Assembly (NCBI GenBank): GCA_003024785.1
Contig: PUQB01000425.1
Coordinates: 124,001 to 188,000, forward strand
Reading direction: 5' to 3'
Length of the DNA: 64,000 nucleotides
Origin: Selaginella tamariscina
Taxonomy: Eukaryota; Streptophyta; Lycopodiopsida; Selaginellales; Selaginellaceae
Shown: positions 11,063 to 23,796 of the stretch, in pieces
How the letters are laid out: each line of letters opens with the position of its first letter
Position numbering within the stretch: the stretch's first letter is position 1
The notes under the pieces: generated by a model
Databases searched by the model: none
Told to the model about the DNA's origin: nothing
The model's input: the letters and a program-made list of their open reading frames with translations, nothing else
Translations under genes and position numbers: made by a program

Positions 11063-12867
11063 TCAATAACATCGTGGAGGACCAACACAGAACGCAAACA
11101 AGGATTTCCCAGGGGTGCCACCTAGAGCAGGGTCAAAAGGTGCCATAGAATATCCCGACCCAACAAAAGCACGAGAATGTCCCACAGAAAACCCTCCGTA
11201 CACCGTAGCACCCGTCGTACTCTGCCCACTACCCGTCCGTCGTACGTACTCAATCCGTACACATGATCGTCACGGTCAAACGAGCCGACTAGAAGTACGT
11301 CCTTAGTCAAAGTCACCGGGCCGTAAGCACGTTGACCGGTAGGTCCATAGATGTTCACTCCGGCATCTATTGCTACCCAGGCACCTCCGGTGGTATATTC
11401 CGGCAGAGGAGTAAGCTGGAATGGGAGTGCCAATGTGTTTGCTACGTGTATATCCTACGGTCGTCAGTTGCTGCTCCCATATTGCACCCCGGAAGGTCCA
11501 CCTGGTCCCGCAACCTATAATAATATATTTAAATAAATTAATTTTCATTTAAATAGATTAATATATTAATCTACTTACTGTTTCCCATATAACTTGTCCA
11601 GTATCCCGATCGTGAGTCCAGATTATACCACTCTTCTGGCCAGTGACAACTATATCTTTATATGGATACGACTGATTTTGGAGAGTAACAAGCATAGGTG
11701 CTTCTCCAAAGTCATAGTCACTCCTAATAAAAAGGCTCAATACATACACGCGTACACACACACATACACACCTGGACTATTGGGACAATTCGGAGGCCTA
11801 GGCATTTGTTTAATGCATGCCAGCGTCCATATGTCATTCCCGCCTAGACGGCTGCACCATTTCATTGAGCCATCCCTCAAATTCATCGCCACCACTGAAG
11901 CTCCACACACCGATTCCGGTATGCAGTCTGTTGCATTTCCATTTGAATTCAGGCAGTTTTGCACCTCCGGCGGTACCTGTATATGTGCTATACATATTAA
12001 CACACACCACGCACACACCTACCGTGTAGAGGGTTCCTGTGGCGACGAATATGAGGTTTCTTCGTGTATCTATAGAGGGGCTGCCCCATCTACAGCTCCT
12101 GTATATCCACTGTTTTCGGTACCATCAACGTTCTCCATATTATTCTACCAGATCTGAGGTCGAGTTTATGAAAATCCCTTGAATGTGCAGCATTGCCCCT
12201 CTGTGAGCTCCTCTCAGACGACACACCAATGTGTAGTGTATGGATTAGGGTTATTTTAATTTTTTTTTTGTTCGTTTACCCTTGGTAAGCTGTGCCTGAC
12301 ATGGTGATCTGTGACAAAGGATGTGGATCAAGTTCATCGGACGTCCATACATGGTGCCATCTAGTCGTCTAAAAGCTACAACACGGGCAGGTCCTAAGAG
12401 TCCAACAAGGACAAGCTCTTAGCCATTGTTACCCGTTATAACTGGTAAACTCACTCTCCACAGATGAAATCCTTTCATATGTGTGTGTGTGTACTGGTTT
12501 AGCTATACGTACACTATACATACACATGGATATAATATTATAACCAAGAGTTTTTATACATGGATATACAAGCACTTGTGCAAGTCATAGAGAAAACAAC
12601 TAAGTTAATATGATGCAGTAGTGTGTGTGTGTGTGTGTGTGTGTTTGTTAATCGTTTACCTGTTAAAACTGAAACTGCAAATACAAAGCCGTCCCATGAA
12701 GTAGCGTATACTACACAGCCGTATATTGCAGGTGTTGACGTGATATCAGCGTCGGCAGGGTATCTCCACCGTAGGCTTAATCGGTCTACCGTGAGGACGT
12801 TGATCTGACGGTCTTGTGCATATCGACGGTTCTTCAGATCCTTTCCGTGATTGATCCATCTATTCCT
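11063..12867 (-). pseudogene. PQQ-repeat quinoprotein (polyvinylalcohol dehydrogenase-like), copy 1
   Basis: Plant members of this family are secreted-type beta-propellers related to bacterial PQQ alcohol dehydrogenases; the plant reaction is not established. Read leftward, the exons are: 12867-12660 ('WINHGKDLKNRRYAQDRQI'), about 12474-12282 (ends 'TMSGTAYQG'), about 12240-12030, about 12000-11790 (with 'NCLNSNGNATDC'), about 11730-11590 ('DFGEAPMLVTLQNQSYPY') and about 11510-11063 ('GPVTLTKDVLLVGSFDRD', stop TGA). Splice sites are recognisable. It is a pseudogene: one base is lost before 'HHVWTSDELD' (near 12350), and another in the last exon shifts the frame after 'YDGRVV'. The sequence that forms the upstream part of copies 2 and 3 is inverted here. 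Confidence 0.8.
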
Positions 12868-13120
12868 CTAAAACAATATATTTATAATTGTGTATAATTT
12901 TGAATAAATATCTGTATGATTTCTTATTTATATATCTTATTTTTGTGTAGGCATACAAAATGTATAATACATATTGAGATATAACACACACGCGCACACA
13001 CACAAGTTTTACACGGAATACAAAACCGTAAGGGATACCAAGCACACCAAGTAGTAAGATCTCTTACGTACACACAAAGTATATATAATCACGCACGCAC
13101 TGAGATTACCCGTAGTTGGA

Positions 13121-13638
13121 AAATACACAGTCCTAAACTCCGTCAGAAGAATAACAGAATGTACTTTTATATCGTCTCTTCTTCAAGCAGGCGTACAAAC
13201 GGCGTTTGGTGGATCCAGTCGGAATATACTAGGAATAATCTTCAATATTATTATAGTGTATACGTGTGTGTAATTATAGTGTATATGTATGACATTGCAT
13301 GTACATAGCCCGTAATTTATTATTGATTATGTTGATTTTTCAATTAAATGTTGATGTTCCTTTTTTCCTTTTCAAAATAAATGGAGCAATATATTCAATA
13401 AACATCACATTGCTAAAGTTTTATAATTGAAACCTGTACTATATATAAAATGTAAAAATATAATTTCTATATTATATATTACATTTACATGATAATATAT
13501 GTGAAAAGCCCTAGAACGAGGGTTTAAAAATCATAAACTATAAGCATGAGAAATTTGCTTGCACACGTCTTGCACATGTCGGAAGAAGTTCATTCTATTG
13601 TTACTCGTTTTTTATGGCAGTGGTTTGTACAGATCGAG
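13121..13638 (-). other. Inverted segment of the PQQ/RLK intergenic promoter region
   Basis: These 518 bases are the reverse complement of the intergenic region in the other copies. 13121-13255 match the complement of about 41570-41716, and 13260-13638 match the complement of about 40239-40690. Flanks on both sides remain collinear ('tagttgga' to the left, 'ctgaggaacagggg' to the right). The segment carries the TATA box that serves the RLK side in copy 3 (here at about 13168-13175 on the minus strand), so it now points toward PQQ copy 1. The middle ~0.9 kb of the copy-3 region is absent. Confidence 0.8.
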
Positions 13639-14203
13639 TGGCTGAGGAACAGGGGTACAGCCTTTTTCATCTATAATCTACTTAATTCTCTGTTCGGTTC
13701 TTGATATAACGTATCGTATATACATATGTGTATGCGGGTGTGCGTCCCAAACGGTTTAAAAATGTGTTTTTCTTCACGGAATTGTTAGCTTTGGGTTGCT
13801 TTCGCCTTCTTTGCTGGTTAAAAGGAGCTGCAAATGCATTTAATGTGTTTACTTTTCATAGCTGTATATGTGTGTACCTGTACATATATGACTGTGGGTG
13901 TACTATGCATTTTTAATGCAGAGTTGCTAGGAAGATGTGTTTGCCTGAAAAATGAGGTTTATTTAGGTATATGCTTCTTAAAACAATTTAATCTGTTACT
14001 TTGCTCGTATATATGTGTATATAGTGGATCATATATACATGTAATATGTATTGTGTAGAGAGAGATCTACTCTATCTATGCATTTATACTTAAACATAAT
14101 TGTAAATATATGGTATGTGTGTGTGTGTAATATGTGTATGTGTGCATAAGATATTATGCTTATATATATCTCTATTTTTACATGTGTATATGGTGTCATT
14201 TTG

Positions 14204-14246
<43 letters not shown>

Positions 14247-14398
14247 AGAGAGAGAGGCATTTGTGCATATATTTGCATTATATGCATACATTATACATCC
14301 ATATCTAGATGCATATACTATGTATCGAGATATACTTTATGATTTGTTCTTGTTCAGGAGGATAATCACATTAAAATGCGATTAGTTATACAAATACC
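13639..14398. repeat. RLK upstream region, copy 1, with microsatellites
   Basis: Homologous to 41717-42827 upstream of the complete RLK. It includes 'cttcacggaattgttagctt' near 13775 and a putative 5' UTR intron acceptor 'ttgttcttgttcag' near 14343-14356. It carries a (TA)n run at about 14204-14230 followed by (GA)n at 14231-14256. No open frame of substance occurs; the short frames reflect the microsatellites. Confidence 0.65.
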
Positions 14399-15538
14399 AT
14401 GACCTCCAAGAATATGGGGGAAAAGACACATCTTGTGTACTTGTGATATGTCTATCAACATTACCTTGTCGGGAATGCAGACGACAAATCCGCACTCCTG
14501 TCGTTCAAAGCCACGTCAGATCCGACGAGCGCCAAGCTAACAACTTGGGGAAACGGTGACCGGAATATTCTGTGCCAATGGTCGTATACATCGTCTCATT
14601 CTAGAGAATATGAACTTAACTGGTCCCATCTCGGTAAATATATATACTAAATGTGTGTCTGCGTGTATACATATATATCCACAGTTTACTATATGGTCTA
14701 TATTAGTAGTATACTTATACATTCATAAGCTACTATGTAGTGTCTACGTTGAACATTATGTATGTGTGATATTAATTGTAGATTGTAGGCTCTTACTGCT
14801 ATCGAATTGTGAGCCTAAGGGAAACTTGTTTAGTGGTAGTTTACCTGATCTTAGTAATTGGAGGAACATGTGGGCTTTGTATCTTCAACTAAATAACTTT
14901 TCATATGAGAGAGAGAGAAAGAGAACTTATGGTATATTATCAGTTATGTATGTTATTTATATGCAATAAGTAACACATCCATAATATGCATATGGTATAT
15001 GTATTTGACATGGTAACATGTAAGATAAGCTTTCGTCTCTTTCTCTCTCTCTCACGTTTGTGTTTATTTATTATTATTAAGTGCATATCAGATATGGAGA
15101 CTAAACTTTTCACATAATAACTTCGAAGGGCTGTTCCATCTTTACTCTCACAGAGTCTTCTTACGTTCTTACTGGTGAGATTCCGGTATCATTACGCAGA
15201 TTTCCTGCCACGTTATTTCTTCAGAATGTGGCAGCAGACGGTAAGTTGTGTATGCACCTTTTATAATATAACGATACAGTTTATTATATTTCATGTATAT
15301 AGAAAGCATAATATAAAACATTGTCTTATATATGAGTGCAGACTTGTTATGTCTTCATATGGTTATCAACGTGTGATACTAAATAATACTTTGATCAAGT
15401 TATAAGATAACATCTCTCTCCCCTATATATAATTTATTATTCTGATAACTATCGTTATTGTTCGGTAGTATGCAAGTCACCTCCACCTGCTGCTCCCCTA
15501 CAACAAATAGTACAGTAAGTCCTAAACCCAACAATACA
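14399..15538 (+). pseudogene. LRR receptor-like kinase, copy 1, truncated (ectodomain only)
   Basis: This is homologous to exons 1-4 of the RLK at 42828-45960. Exon 1 (about 14399-14636) keeps '[18 protein letters not shown]' but lacks about 20 bases that encode part of the LRRNT motif (GEPCTNNW in copy 3). Exon 2 (about 14790-14900) lacks about 14 bases. Exon 3 (about 15090-15240) has lost most of two LRRs. Exon 4 (about 15470-15538) remains. Transmembrane and kinase exons are absent, and homology ends near 15650. It is clearly a pseudogene. At the end of exon 1 it keeps the triplet-preserving CCC where copy 3 has CC, which helps diagnose copy 3. Confidence 0.8.
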
Positions 15539-15639
15539 GTAAGTTGTATACAAATACATAGTACAACCGTATGTACACAAAATGCTAACACATACATGTG
15601 TATATCTATATGCATAAACTTGTATGCTAAATATTTAAA

Positions 15640-17500
15640 TTCTAAATTAAAGGTTAAAATAATATAAATAGAAACAAAAACATAGAATTACATAAGAATG
15701 TGTTCTTCCAAACTTACTAAGTTTTCTGATATTTATATATATGTTTTCTATTATGTGACACTTTAATTGATATCATTACAAATATTCATATGTTACAAAT
15801 CTTATAAAAAAAAAATTTAATTATTTCAATTTCTGCTAGCAAACACCTGGTTGCCTTGTGGGTTTCATTTTCCATTATATATATTATGGACAAGTCTAGT
15901 CATATATATGTTACTACAAAAAATTATTAAGTTTTTTGCCAGTATACGAATGTATGTTGGTTAACTTGTGAGTTTCATATTTATTATATACAGTCTAGTC
16001 ATGGACTTACGTTATATATGTTCTTAATTAAACTAGGTTGAGGGGCAATTAATTCAATGGGAACTATTGCAAACTTCTGGGCTCGTCTGACCACCTGATT
16101 CAAAATTAAAATTTTGATTTTATTAATTAGTTATTTTATTTATTATTCAGGTATTTACACAGTTTTTTCTATATGAGATATCACTTCAAGTAATATTCGA
16201 CGACAAAGAGCAGAACAGCATATTTTATATATAGCAATTATATAGTTACAGATTATATGGTCTATATTTGTGTGTGTAAACGAATATTATGCATGCATCT
16301 GCCTATGTAAATGTAAACATGTACGTATTCTTATTAGATAAACACACAAGCATACACAATATCTTGATTAGACATATGCAAATAAATATATACATTTTAT
16401 TTAGTTTGTCCACTATATGCGTAGGCTTACATTTTATATGTTTACGTACTGTTTAGTTTGTGTGTGTGTGTGTGTGTAAATGACTGCTATGTGTACGTAC
16501 ATCAATACATGTAACAATTTCACATTATGTGTTTGTATTTGTTAACATATTGTTTTGATAATGTAAAATGTATATTAAAATGTATGTTAATTGCCTCTCA
16601 ACCTAGTTTTAAAATGCTGTTGATCTGTATATATGTGTGTTGGGTGCGTGCGTGTTGGTTGCCTTGTGAGAAAGGAAAGTATATTGCCATATTAGTTTCA
16701 TATTTATTATATACAAGTCTACTCAGAGATTTACGTTATATATATTTATATTGTTGAAATTTTTTAATTAAACTGCCAATTAATTCATTAGCAAGTGATA
16801 GATTTTTATTTTATATTAATTAGTTAATTAATTAACTATTATATTATATATTTATTCAAGTAGAGAGTACTTTATAATATAGCGCATAGTTATATACAGT
16901 AAATGTAAACTATAGTTTACATATTATATAGTTTATATCTGTGTGTGGCACATAAACGAATATTCTGTATGCATTTGCCTATGTAAATAGAAACATGTAC
17001 GTATGGTATTAAATAAACACACAAGCATACGTAAGATCTTGATTGGACATATGCAAGTAAATATATACATATTATTTAGTTTGTGCACTATATGTGTAGG
17101 CTTACATTTTTATATGCTTCGGTATTGTTTAGTTTATATATGTGTGTGTAAATGGTACGTACATATATACATGTAGATATTTCACATTACGCGTTTGTGT
17201 TTTGCTTAACACATTTTTTGATACTGTATTATGTATAGGTAGAAATAAAATATAACGAGTATATTCGATATATATTTATATAAGAAGGCTTGTTTAATCA
17301 GTATTTTATGTGTACTCTCGAAACAGCCACATAACTCAAACTACACCATGCAGGTGTGTGTGTGTGTGTGTGTGTGTGTTATATTCATATACACACATTG
17401 GGTAACTTAGCGTTTAAGAAAAATAAAGAGGTAAATTCTAACTTAAACTTTAAGGGAAAAAGGTAAAAGAACAAGCTTTGAAATTTAAATTTGGACATTT
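15640..17500. repeat. AT-rich spacer with internal tandem duplication
   Basis: Two diverged direct copies, about 15830-16620 and 16630-17225, are offset by about 674 bases. Matching anchors include 'gtaaacatgtacgtat'-type sequence at about 16310 and 16985, and 'taggcttacattttatatg' near 16423 against the same block near 17097. A third relative lies at about 27480-28080. A (TG)n run sits at about 17352-17378. I see no gene. Confidence 0.65.
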
Positions 17501-17569
17501 AACAGTGCCTTTGACGTTCCGATTGGGAGATTCAGCTTTGAAGTTTAAATTGGGATATAGTCTGAGTGT

Positions 17570-17577
17570 TATAAATA
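17570..17577 (+). promoter_or_regulatory. Candidate TATA box of ANK copy 1
   Basis: TATAAATA lies 134 bases upstream of the ATG at 17711. The same element with the same surroundings occurs at 28290-28297 and 31368-31375 before the other two ANK copies. Conservation across the three copies and the spacing support a shared core promoter. Confidence 0.55.
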
Positions 17578-17710
17578 AGGTAACTAAACTTATTGAAAAC
17601 TCACATAAGTGATGATCAATAGTTCTCATTGCAACAATTTGTCTCTCATCCAGTGTTTTGCTACATTCTCTCGTTCCTCTAATTAGAGAAGTTGCAAATT
17701 CATTACTCAC

Positions 17711-20700
17711 ATGGCGCTCCACAATGCAGAAGGTAATATATCCATAATTTAATTAATCATATATATTTACTATACAACTAATTGACATATCCACTTCAGA
17801 TGAGTTTGCATTGCACCGTGCAAGTAAGGATGGCAATTTAAGCTTGGTGAAGGACTTGCTTTGTGATGAGGTCAAATGAAAATACTTAAAAAGGACAGCC
17901 ATGGTGACACGGTTCTCATGTTGCCAGCACTGTTGATGTTCTGAGGTTCTCTTTTGAATAAGGGTGATACTGCCAAAGACGGAATTTGCGAACCAGATGA
18001 CCTTGGCCGCACAGTGCTCCATAGGGTTGTTTTGAGGAAAGATGTGGAGATGCTTATGGTGTTGATTGACTTTCTGGAGGATCAACTTTGAGGATGTGAT
18101 TTTCAGAGGGGACAATAAAAACATGACAGTTCACATCATGCTGCTAAGATTGGTAAATTGAAGGCTATTCAGATCTTCCTCTCTAAATTGGGCGATCAAG
18201 CCAAAGATGAAATTCTTCAAACAGATAAGTTGGTAGAACAGTTCTTCATTTGGCTGCTCAACATGGGGATATATAATGTATAGGTTGAGCGATGACTATG
18301 AAATTCATCGTGACAAAGACATTTATGGTAACACAATCCTTCATACAGCTGCTAGGAACGGTAGTGTTAGCATTGTGGAGTTTCTCTTGGAGAGACTAGG
18401 AGATGAAGGTTCTAAAGATGCAATCCAGCAGAAAAACAAGTACGACATCAATGTTCTTCATGCAGCTGCTTACCATGAAAGAAGGATTTCTCTTAGTATT
18501 GCTCGGCAAGCTTGGAAACGAAGCAAAGTGTGTGATACGTGAAAAGGATTCTCAGTGACACAGTGCTTCATGCAGGTGTTAATTCTCTTCAGCTTGACAT
18601 TGTGAAGGTTGTGGTGACTAAGCTAGGTCGTCAAGCACCCAATATCATCAATGAGAAAAATAGGTTGGGAGAGACAATTCTTCATGTAGCCGTTTATCGT
18701 GGTAGCGTTGACATTGTAAATTTAATTATGAGCTAGTGGATATGCCTGAGATGGAATACTTACAAAAGAAATTTCAGGTAGAACGGTCCTCCTATTATAG
18801 CAATTGAAAGAGGTGATGTGGATATATTCAATAACTCACGGATAAGCTTGGTAACAGAGCAAAGAAGAGATACTAAGAAAGATGAACAGAACCAGACCCT
18901 TCTTCATGCAGCTGTAGATTGGGGTGGCAATAACGACATTTTAAACTGTTGCTCTTGGAATTGGGTGCTCAACCGAGAATGCAATTCGACAGGCATACGA
19001 GGATGATGACAACCTTCTTCACTTGCTGTTTTGAGGGTTAGGACCAACATGATCAAGGAGATTGTTGAGCTATGTGGCTGCCACCTTTACTTCAACGCAA
19101 TCACGCGAATGCAACACCCATACGCGTAGCTGCTGCTGTTGGGGGGAGGGACGACCAACTCAAAACTTAATTCAAGCTAATAAATACAAGGTGCAAGAAA
19201 TGAAAGGTATGTTTACTACACTACCACCATTTCAAAATGATGCTCACAAGATTACTTTACAGATATTCTTGACAAGGTCCACTTTGCATATTGCTTGTGA
19301 ATTAGGAAACAAGTATTTGATGAAGACTTTGCTCCATCAAAATACTGTAGAAGCTGTCAAAATCAAAGATATTATGGCACCGGGACGAGTTGTTCCTAGG
19401 TAACACTGCTTCTTCATGCAGCTGCAATTGGAGGAAATCTTTATATTTTGAAACAACTGTTGGATGTGGTTGGTTTCATCATGCAACGACATCAACAAAG
19501 TTAAAAATTGTATGGGCAAACACCTTTTCATTTTGCTGTCAGGAAACAACTACGAGCTGGTTCATATATTAATTAAGGAGAAAGTGCTGATCCAGCTCAA
19601 GAGGATAATGCAGGCGTGACATCATTACATTTTGCTGCTAGAAGCGCATCTCAACGTGTTTTACAATTGTAAAGTGATTCACTTGGGATCGACTGAACAT
19701 TAACAAGTTAACGGCTTGGCTGGTCTTAGTCCTTTACATTATGCGGCGTGGAATTGCAACATAGAGGCTATCGACTGTTACTGGGATAGAAAAGAACAAG
19801 TATCGAATTGATTTGGAAGTAAAAGACAAAGTGGAAAAAGTGCCTGGCCCTGGTCCTGTTAGTTCTAGGTCATTGCCCTGACGACAAAGAACGTTCTCAT
19901 CGGGTATTGAAAACTTTGCTGATTGCTCATATTAGCAAAGGAAAGAATCCATTTACAGATGACATCCAGAAGTTTCTTGAAGATCGTGTGGAACTGGATG
20001 GCGAACTTTTGGATCTTGCATGCTGCGAGACGTTGAAGGAGTCTATGATGGAAAGCTGAGTTTGATCCAAGTTATTTCATGTGCGGGCTGCTTATGGTAA
20101 TGCTACCACAACTTTGAAACTTTACAGATGAGCTACAAAAGGTAGATGACGTGCAAGGGTTGCTGGATCAATCTCGACCGTTTGGAATTTGCTGCTATGC
20201 GTGCCAATGCTGACGAAAGTACGAGCGTGGCAGAGAAATTTTTGGCAGTAATGAAAAAAAAATGAAGAAGCAACTAGAGTCCAATTTGAAGAGAGTGTTA
20301 CATAATGGGAACCAAAAAAAGCTTAGAGTTTGCAACACGCTTGGTGAGTCACATGCGACCATCCAGGTACATGATTTATTGCAAGATGAATTATCCTCTA
20401 GAATGATGATTGAAATCTGAGCTAAAGAAGATAATGGAGGATAAACGAAAGAACCTAAGGTCAGTGGATGAGTTCAAGGGTGATTTTGTAGATGATGTAC
20501 CTTTGGCTTATTGGATGGCACGTCTTCACTAAACTGAGCAAAATGCAGAAGTATTCCATACATCAACATCAACTGAACAAGAAGTTGAAAAGGAAGTACA
20601 AACAAGATTCAAATGCGTAGCCCATTCAAACAGTCAATAACCAACATCATAACATTCATTAACGAGCTTACCAGCAACCAGACTAAAGACACATGCAAAG

Positions 20701-21999
20701 ATGTGGTGGTGTCAGAGGGATATCCCAACAATGTGGGCAACCGCACCGGTCGAACAGCTTTACATTGGGCAGTCATCTTTGGTGACAAGGAGATAGTGAA
20801 GGAGCTCTGTGATGACAAAAGGTGCAAACGGGATGTGATCGACAAGTCTGGAAAGCCACCTTACTGGTATACAACATTGCACTGGACCAAAGATGATGAT
20901 ATGTTGGACTACCTCAAGTGGGATAAGTACTATGAGTACTTGCAGAGGGATCGGGACTGGTACGTTGATGCACTCAATGCCATCTTGGTTGGAGCTGCAT
21001 TAATTGCAACTGTGACATTTTCTGGTGTCTTACAGCCCCCACTTCAATATCCCCTTAGCAACCGCGACCCAAATACAGATATTAAGTACGTGGCCATCAA
21101 CAGGGGTGACATACAGACGTTTTGGGTGTTAAACAGCCTTTCCTTCTTTTTTAGCATGGCCAGTGCTCTGGCTGGGGTCACTGGGGTGTTACCGAACGTC
21201 TCAATTTTCAATTTACAACTGGTGGAGACATAATTACCAATTAATGCGTTCGGGTGAAAATTTGCCGTTAGTAACACGTTCGTAACGCTGCGTTCGTAAC
21301 ACACGTTCGGGTTCGAGTCACTCTCTTTTAAAGATTCCGATCTTTACATGAATTTAAATAAAGTTTTCTCACATTCAGTTGGTTTGAAACCAAACGTCGC
21401 GTTGGAATGAAAATTTGCCGTTCGTAACGCCGTTTGTAACATGTATGTATGCAACGGTCGGAAGTTCGGCGACGGTAAGTATGGGTGGAGAGAATTAGAA
21501 GTTGTTAGTCCAAGCTGCTATCTTGCTTGTCATTTTCATAATCTTTGTTCTTGCTGCTTTTGCATCGGCTGGCTTGGCAGTGTTACCAAAGGTGTTCAAG
21601 TTACAAGCTAACATGATAGTCACAATAGTCCTTGGGGGATCCTTTTGCGTATACAGGCTTTGGAATTTTGGCAAGGCTGTTAACGCTCTTACACCTGACA
21701 ATTTATGGAGACGTCGTGTGGATCCACTCATTCGTCAGCTCTGGTCTACACTGCAGAAGAACTTCATGGTTGCTACTCTACGGTGGAATGGTAAACTAGA
21801 GGATAGGATAGAACCAGAGCAGTCTGCAGTGGATCAACCTATCGTCAAAGCTACCAAGAACAAGCAGCGCAACTCAATCCGATCCCACATTTTGGATTCG
21901 GGTGGCTATGTTTATCGGTACTATGACTGGGACGATGGCTTGTGGGAGGAACCGTTTGCTAAGAAGGAGAGCCGCATCGAAATTTCAAGTGAGGATTGA
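17711..21999 (+). pseudogene. Ankyrin-repeat PGG-domain membrane protein (ACD6-like), copy 1
   Basis: The family consists of an N-terminal ankyrin-repeat array and a C-terminal PGG domain with about four membrane helices; some members (ACD6) act in salicylate-linked defence. Exon 1 is a short 22-base piece (MALHNAE, donor GTAATA). Exon 2 begins near 17800 with 'FALHRASKDGNLSLVK'. Ankyrin repeats run to about 19.75 kb, for example 'YGNTILHTAARNGSVSIVEF'. A helical linker follows, then PGG at 20940-21230 ('RDWYVDALNAILVGAALIAT') and the last membrane helices at 21502-21680. It keeps about 400 bases of ankyrin sequence (18985-19370) that copy 3 has lost. It is broken by many indels, by stops such as the TGA at about 17876, and by a 255-bp insertion at 21229-21483. 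Confidence 0.85.
21229..21483. mobile_element. 255-bp hAT-like MITE inside ANK copy 1
   Basis: The insertion is flanked by a perfect 8-bp duplication GGTGGAGA (21221-21228 and 21484-21491). Its ends are 10-bp inverted repeats, CATAATTACC on the left and GGTAAGTATG on the right (9 of 10 paired). ANK copy 3 has the uninterrupted site with a single GGTGGAGA at about 35073-35080. An 8-bp target duplication with short inverted repeats fits the hAT superfamily. Inside, 'gaaaatttgccgtt' occurs twice (about 21256 and 21409). It has no coding capacity. Confidence 0.78.
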
Positions 22000-22566
22000 G
22001 AGAGGATGTCACGAGGGCATAATAGAGTTTAATAAAGATATAGTAAGTAGCTGAATATAATTACGATATGTTTAACAAGATATTTCAGCTTCGTATAACA
22101 AAGTGTATTGGTAACTTTCTGTCGTACATATTAGTACAACAAATTCACCCGGACGTCGACTATATTAATTTAAATTTCAAAATTTCAAATTTTAATATTT
22201 TTTATTTTAATTTACTAATGGGATTTATATTTAAAACCACTAATGAGTTAAAATTAAATTTGAAATATTAAACTTTATAATTTATACAAATTAGCAATGT
22301 TATTTTAATATATTTAAGAATTTGTACTTTACTATATGTTCATACATTGTAATATATATAAATATGTAATATAAATAGAAAAATCAATGTAACATAATAT
22401 TTATATTTAAATTATGTAACATATGGTTTAAAGTAGAAAATTAATATATATCAAAATAGTTATGAAATTAAAATATAGTAGTATTTTTTTTTACATGTGG
22501 CAAAATCATCTATGATAGCTGATAATAACATTATGCAATACAATGTACATTAGTAATTTCATGAGC

Positions 22567-22624
<58 letters not shown>

Positions 22625-23796
22625 TCCTGCTACACCTATAAAATATCAGTGCTTATATATTTAATTACTTATGTATTCATGTGTATCTAAAACATGTAAT
22701 GAAAAGTGCATGATTAAAAACATATTTTACATCAGTATGTGATTGTTTATACACGTACATGCACATATGTGTGTGCGTATGCTTGTCTATGTTTACATAA
22801 AATAAATTAAAAAAAAAAAATCTTTTTGCTAGTTGAATCCCCATGAAATATATTGCACATTAACCAAAAAAATATTATGGCATATAATGTTTTACAAAAA
22901 CTTTCAAAATATACAAGTATGTATTTAGAACTATATTTATGAATTTATTATATACAAACATGTATATTGAGCCATGTTAAAATGTACATGCACATCAACA
23001 CATATTTGTCTACGTGCTCTATAGAGTAAATGCATCTGTATGTTTTTCTTTATAACAAAGAGAAACATTCCATTTTAATACAATTTTTTTTTTAAATACA
23101 TTTCATTCCTTTAACTTTTAATCTAATTATTTCAAATTAAAATCAAAATGCAGTTGAACAAGCAAGCAAAAAATATGAAATTATATAGCTCTTGACATTT
23201 CAGTAATACTTTACTTTGTATTGGAGCTTTAGAATGTGTATTTTATAGAGTTTGTATATGTTATAAACTGAAAATAAATAATGTACGTTATTTTGTTTTT
23301 CTATACTTTCTGAATGCAATATTAAAATCTAAATGATGAATTTAAAATGTATTTACCTTATTATATACGTGCTGAGCTTTAAACACTTTTATACAGTTCA
23401 AAATGAAATTGACAAGAAAATATTATTTCATTATTTTATTCAGAAATATATAAGTAATATACGTGTTCAGTGTGAACCACATGAAATAAATGTCAAAATT
23501 TTAAAGAATAAAATGAAAATAACGTTTAATGCATAAATCTACTCAGACCTCAATATTCTTTGATAGTGAACCTCCTTAATGTGATAATTTAATTTTAAAA
23601 TACTTTTTATGAAGTTTACGATTAAAGTTTTAAAATCACTGTGTCAAAACATACATAATTAGCATTATTAAAATTTAAATTTTTTTATATAAATATTAGT
23701 ATCATTAAGCACGTAGATCGGGACCGCATATAGCTATTAAAATCTAATGTCTATTGTGTATATATGCATATCAAAATATATTTATATAAGATTTAG
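22000..23796. repeat. AT-rich spacer, copy 2
   Basis: Homologous to the spacers at 9480-11062 and 36180-38268. It begins with the ANK 3' flank shared with copy 3 ('aagatatttcag' near 22077) and ends at the PQQ copy 2 stop. No gene is visible. Copies 1 and 2 both show the uninterrupted 'ttttaatat' site (copy 2 near 22300) where copy 3 carries a 930-bp transposon. Confidence 0.7.
22569..22624. repeat. (CT)n(CA)n microsatellite
   Basis: About 20 CT units are followed by CA units. At the equivalent place copy 1 has only a short 'ctctctc' (near 9943), so the array expanded in copy 2. Confidence 0.9.

Noticed and set aside
11594-12157. 187-codon plus-strand open frame
   Set aside because: It is antisense to PQQ copy 1 exons and crosses microsatellites. 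The minus-strand reading gives recognisable protein in pieces; the plus-strand reading does not.
14029-14385. Overlapping frames rich in YIY or HTH repeats on both strands
   Set aside because: They are translations of TA, TG and GA microsatellites. The same applies to frames near 27.5-27.8, 42.4-42.8 and 45.4-45.7 kb.
21044-21304. Minus-strand frame over the PGG domain (and its counterpart at 34892-35302)
   Set aside because: They are shadows of the plus-strand PGG-domain exon, which carries the recognised protein.
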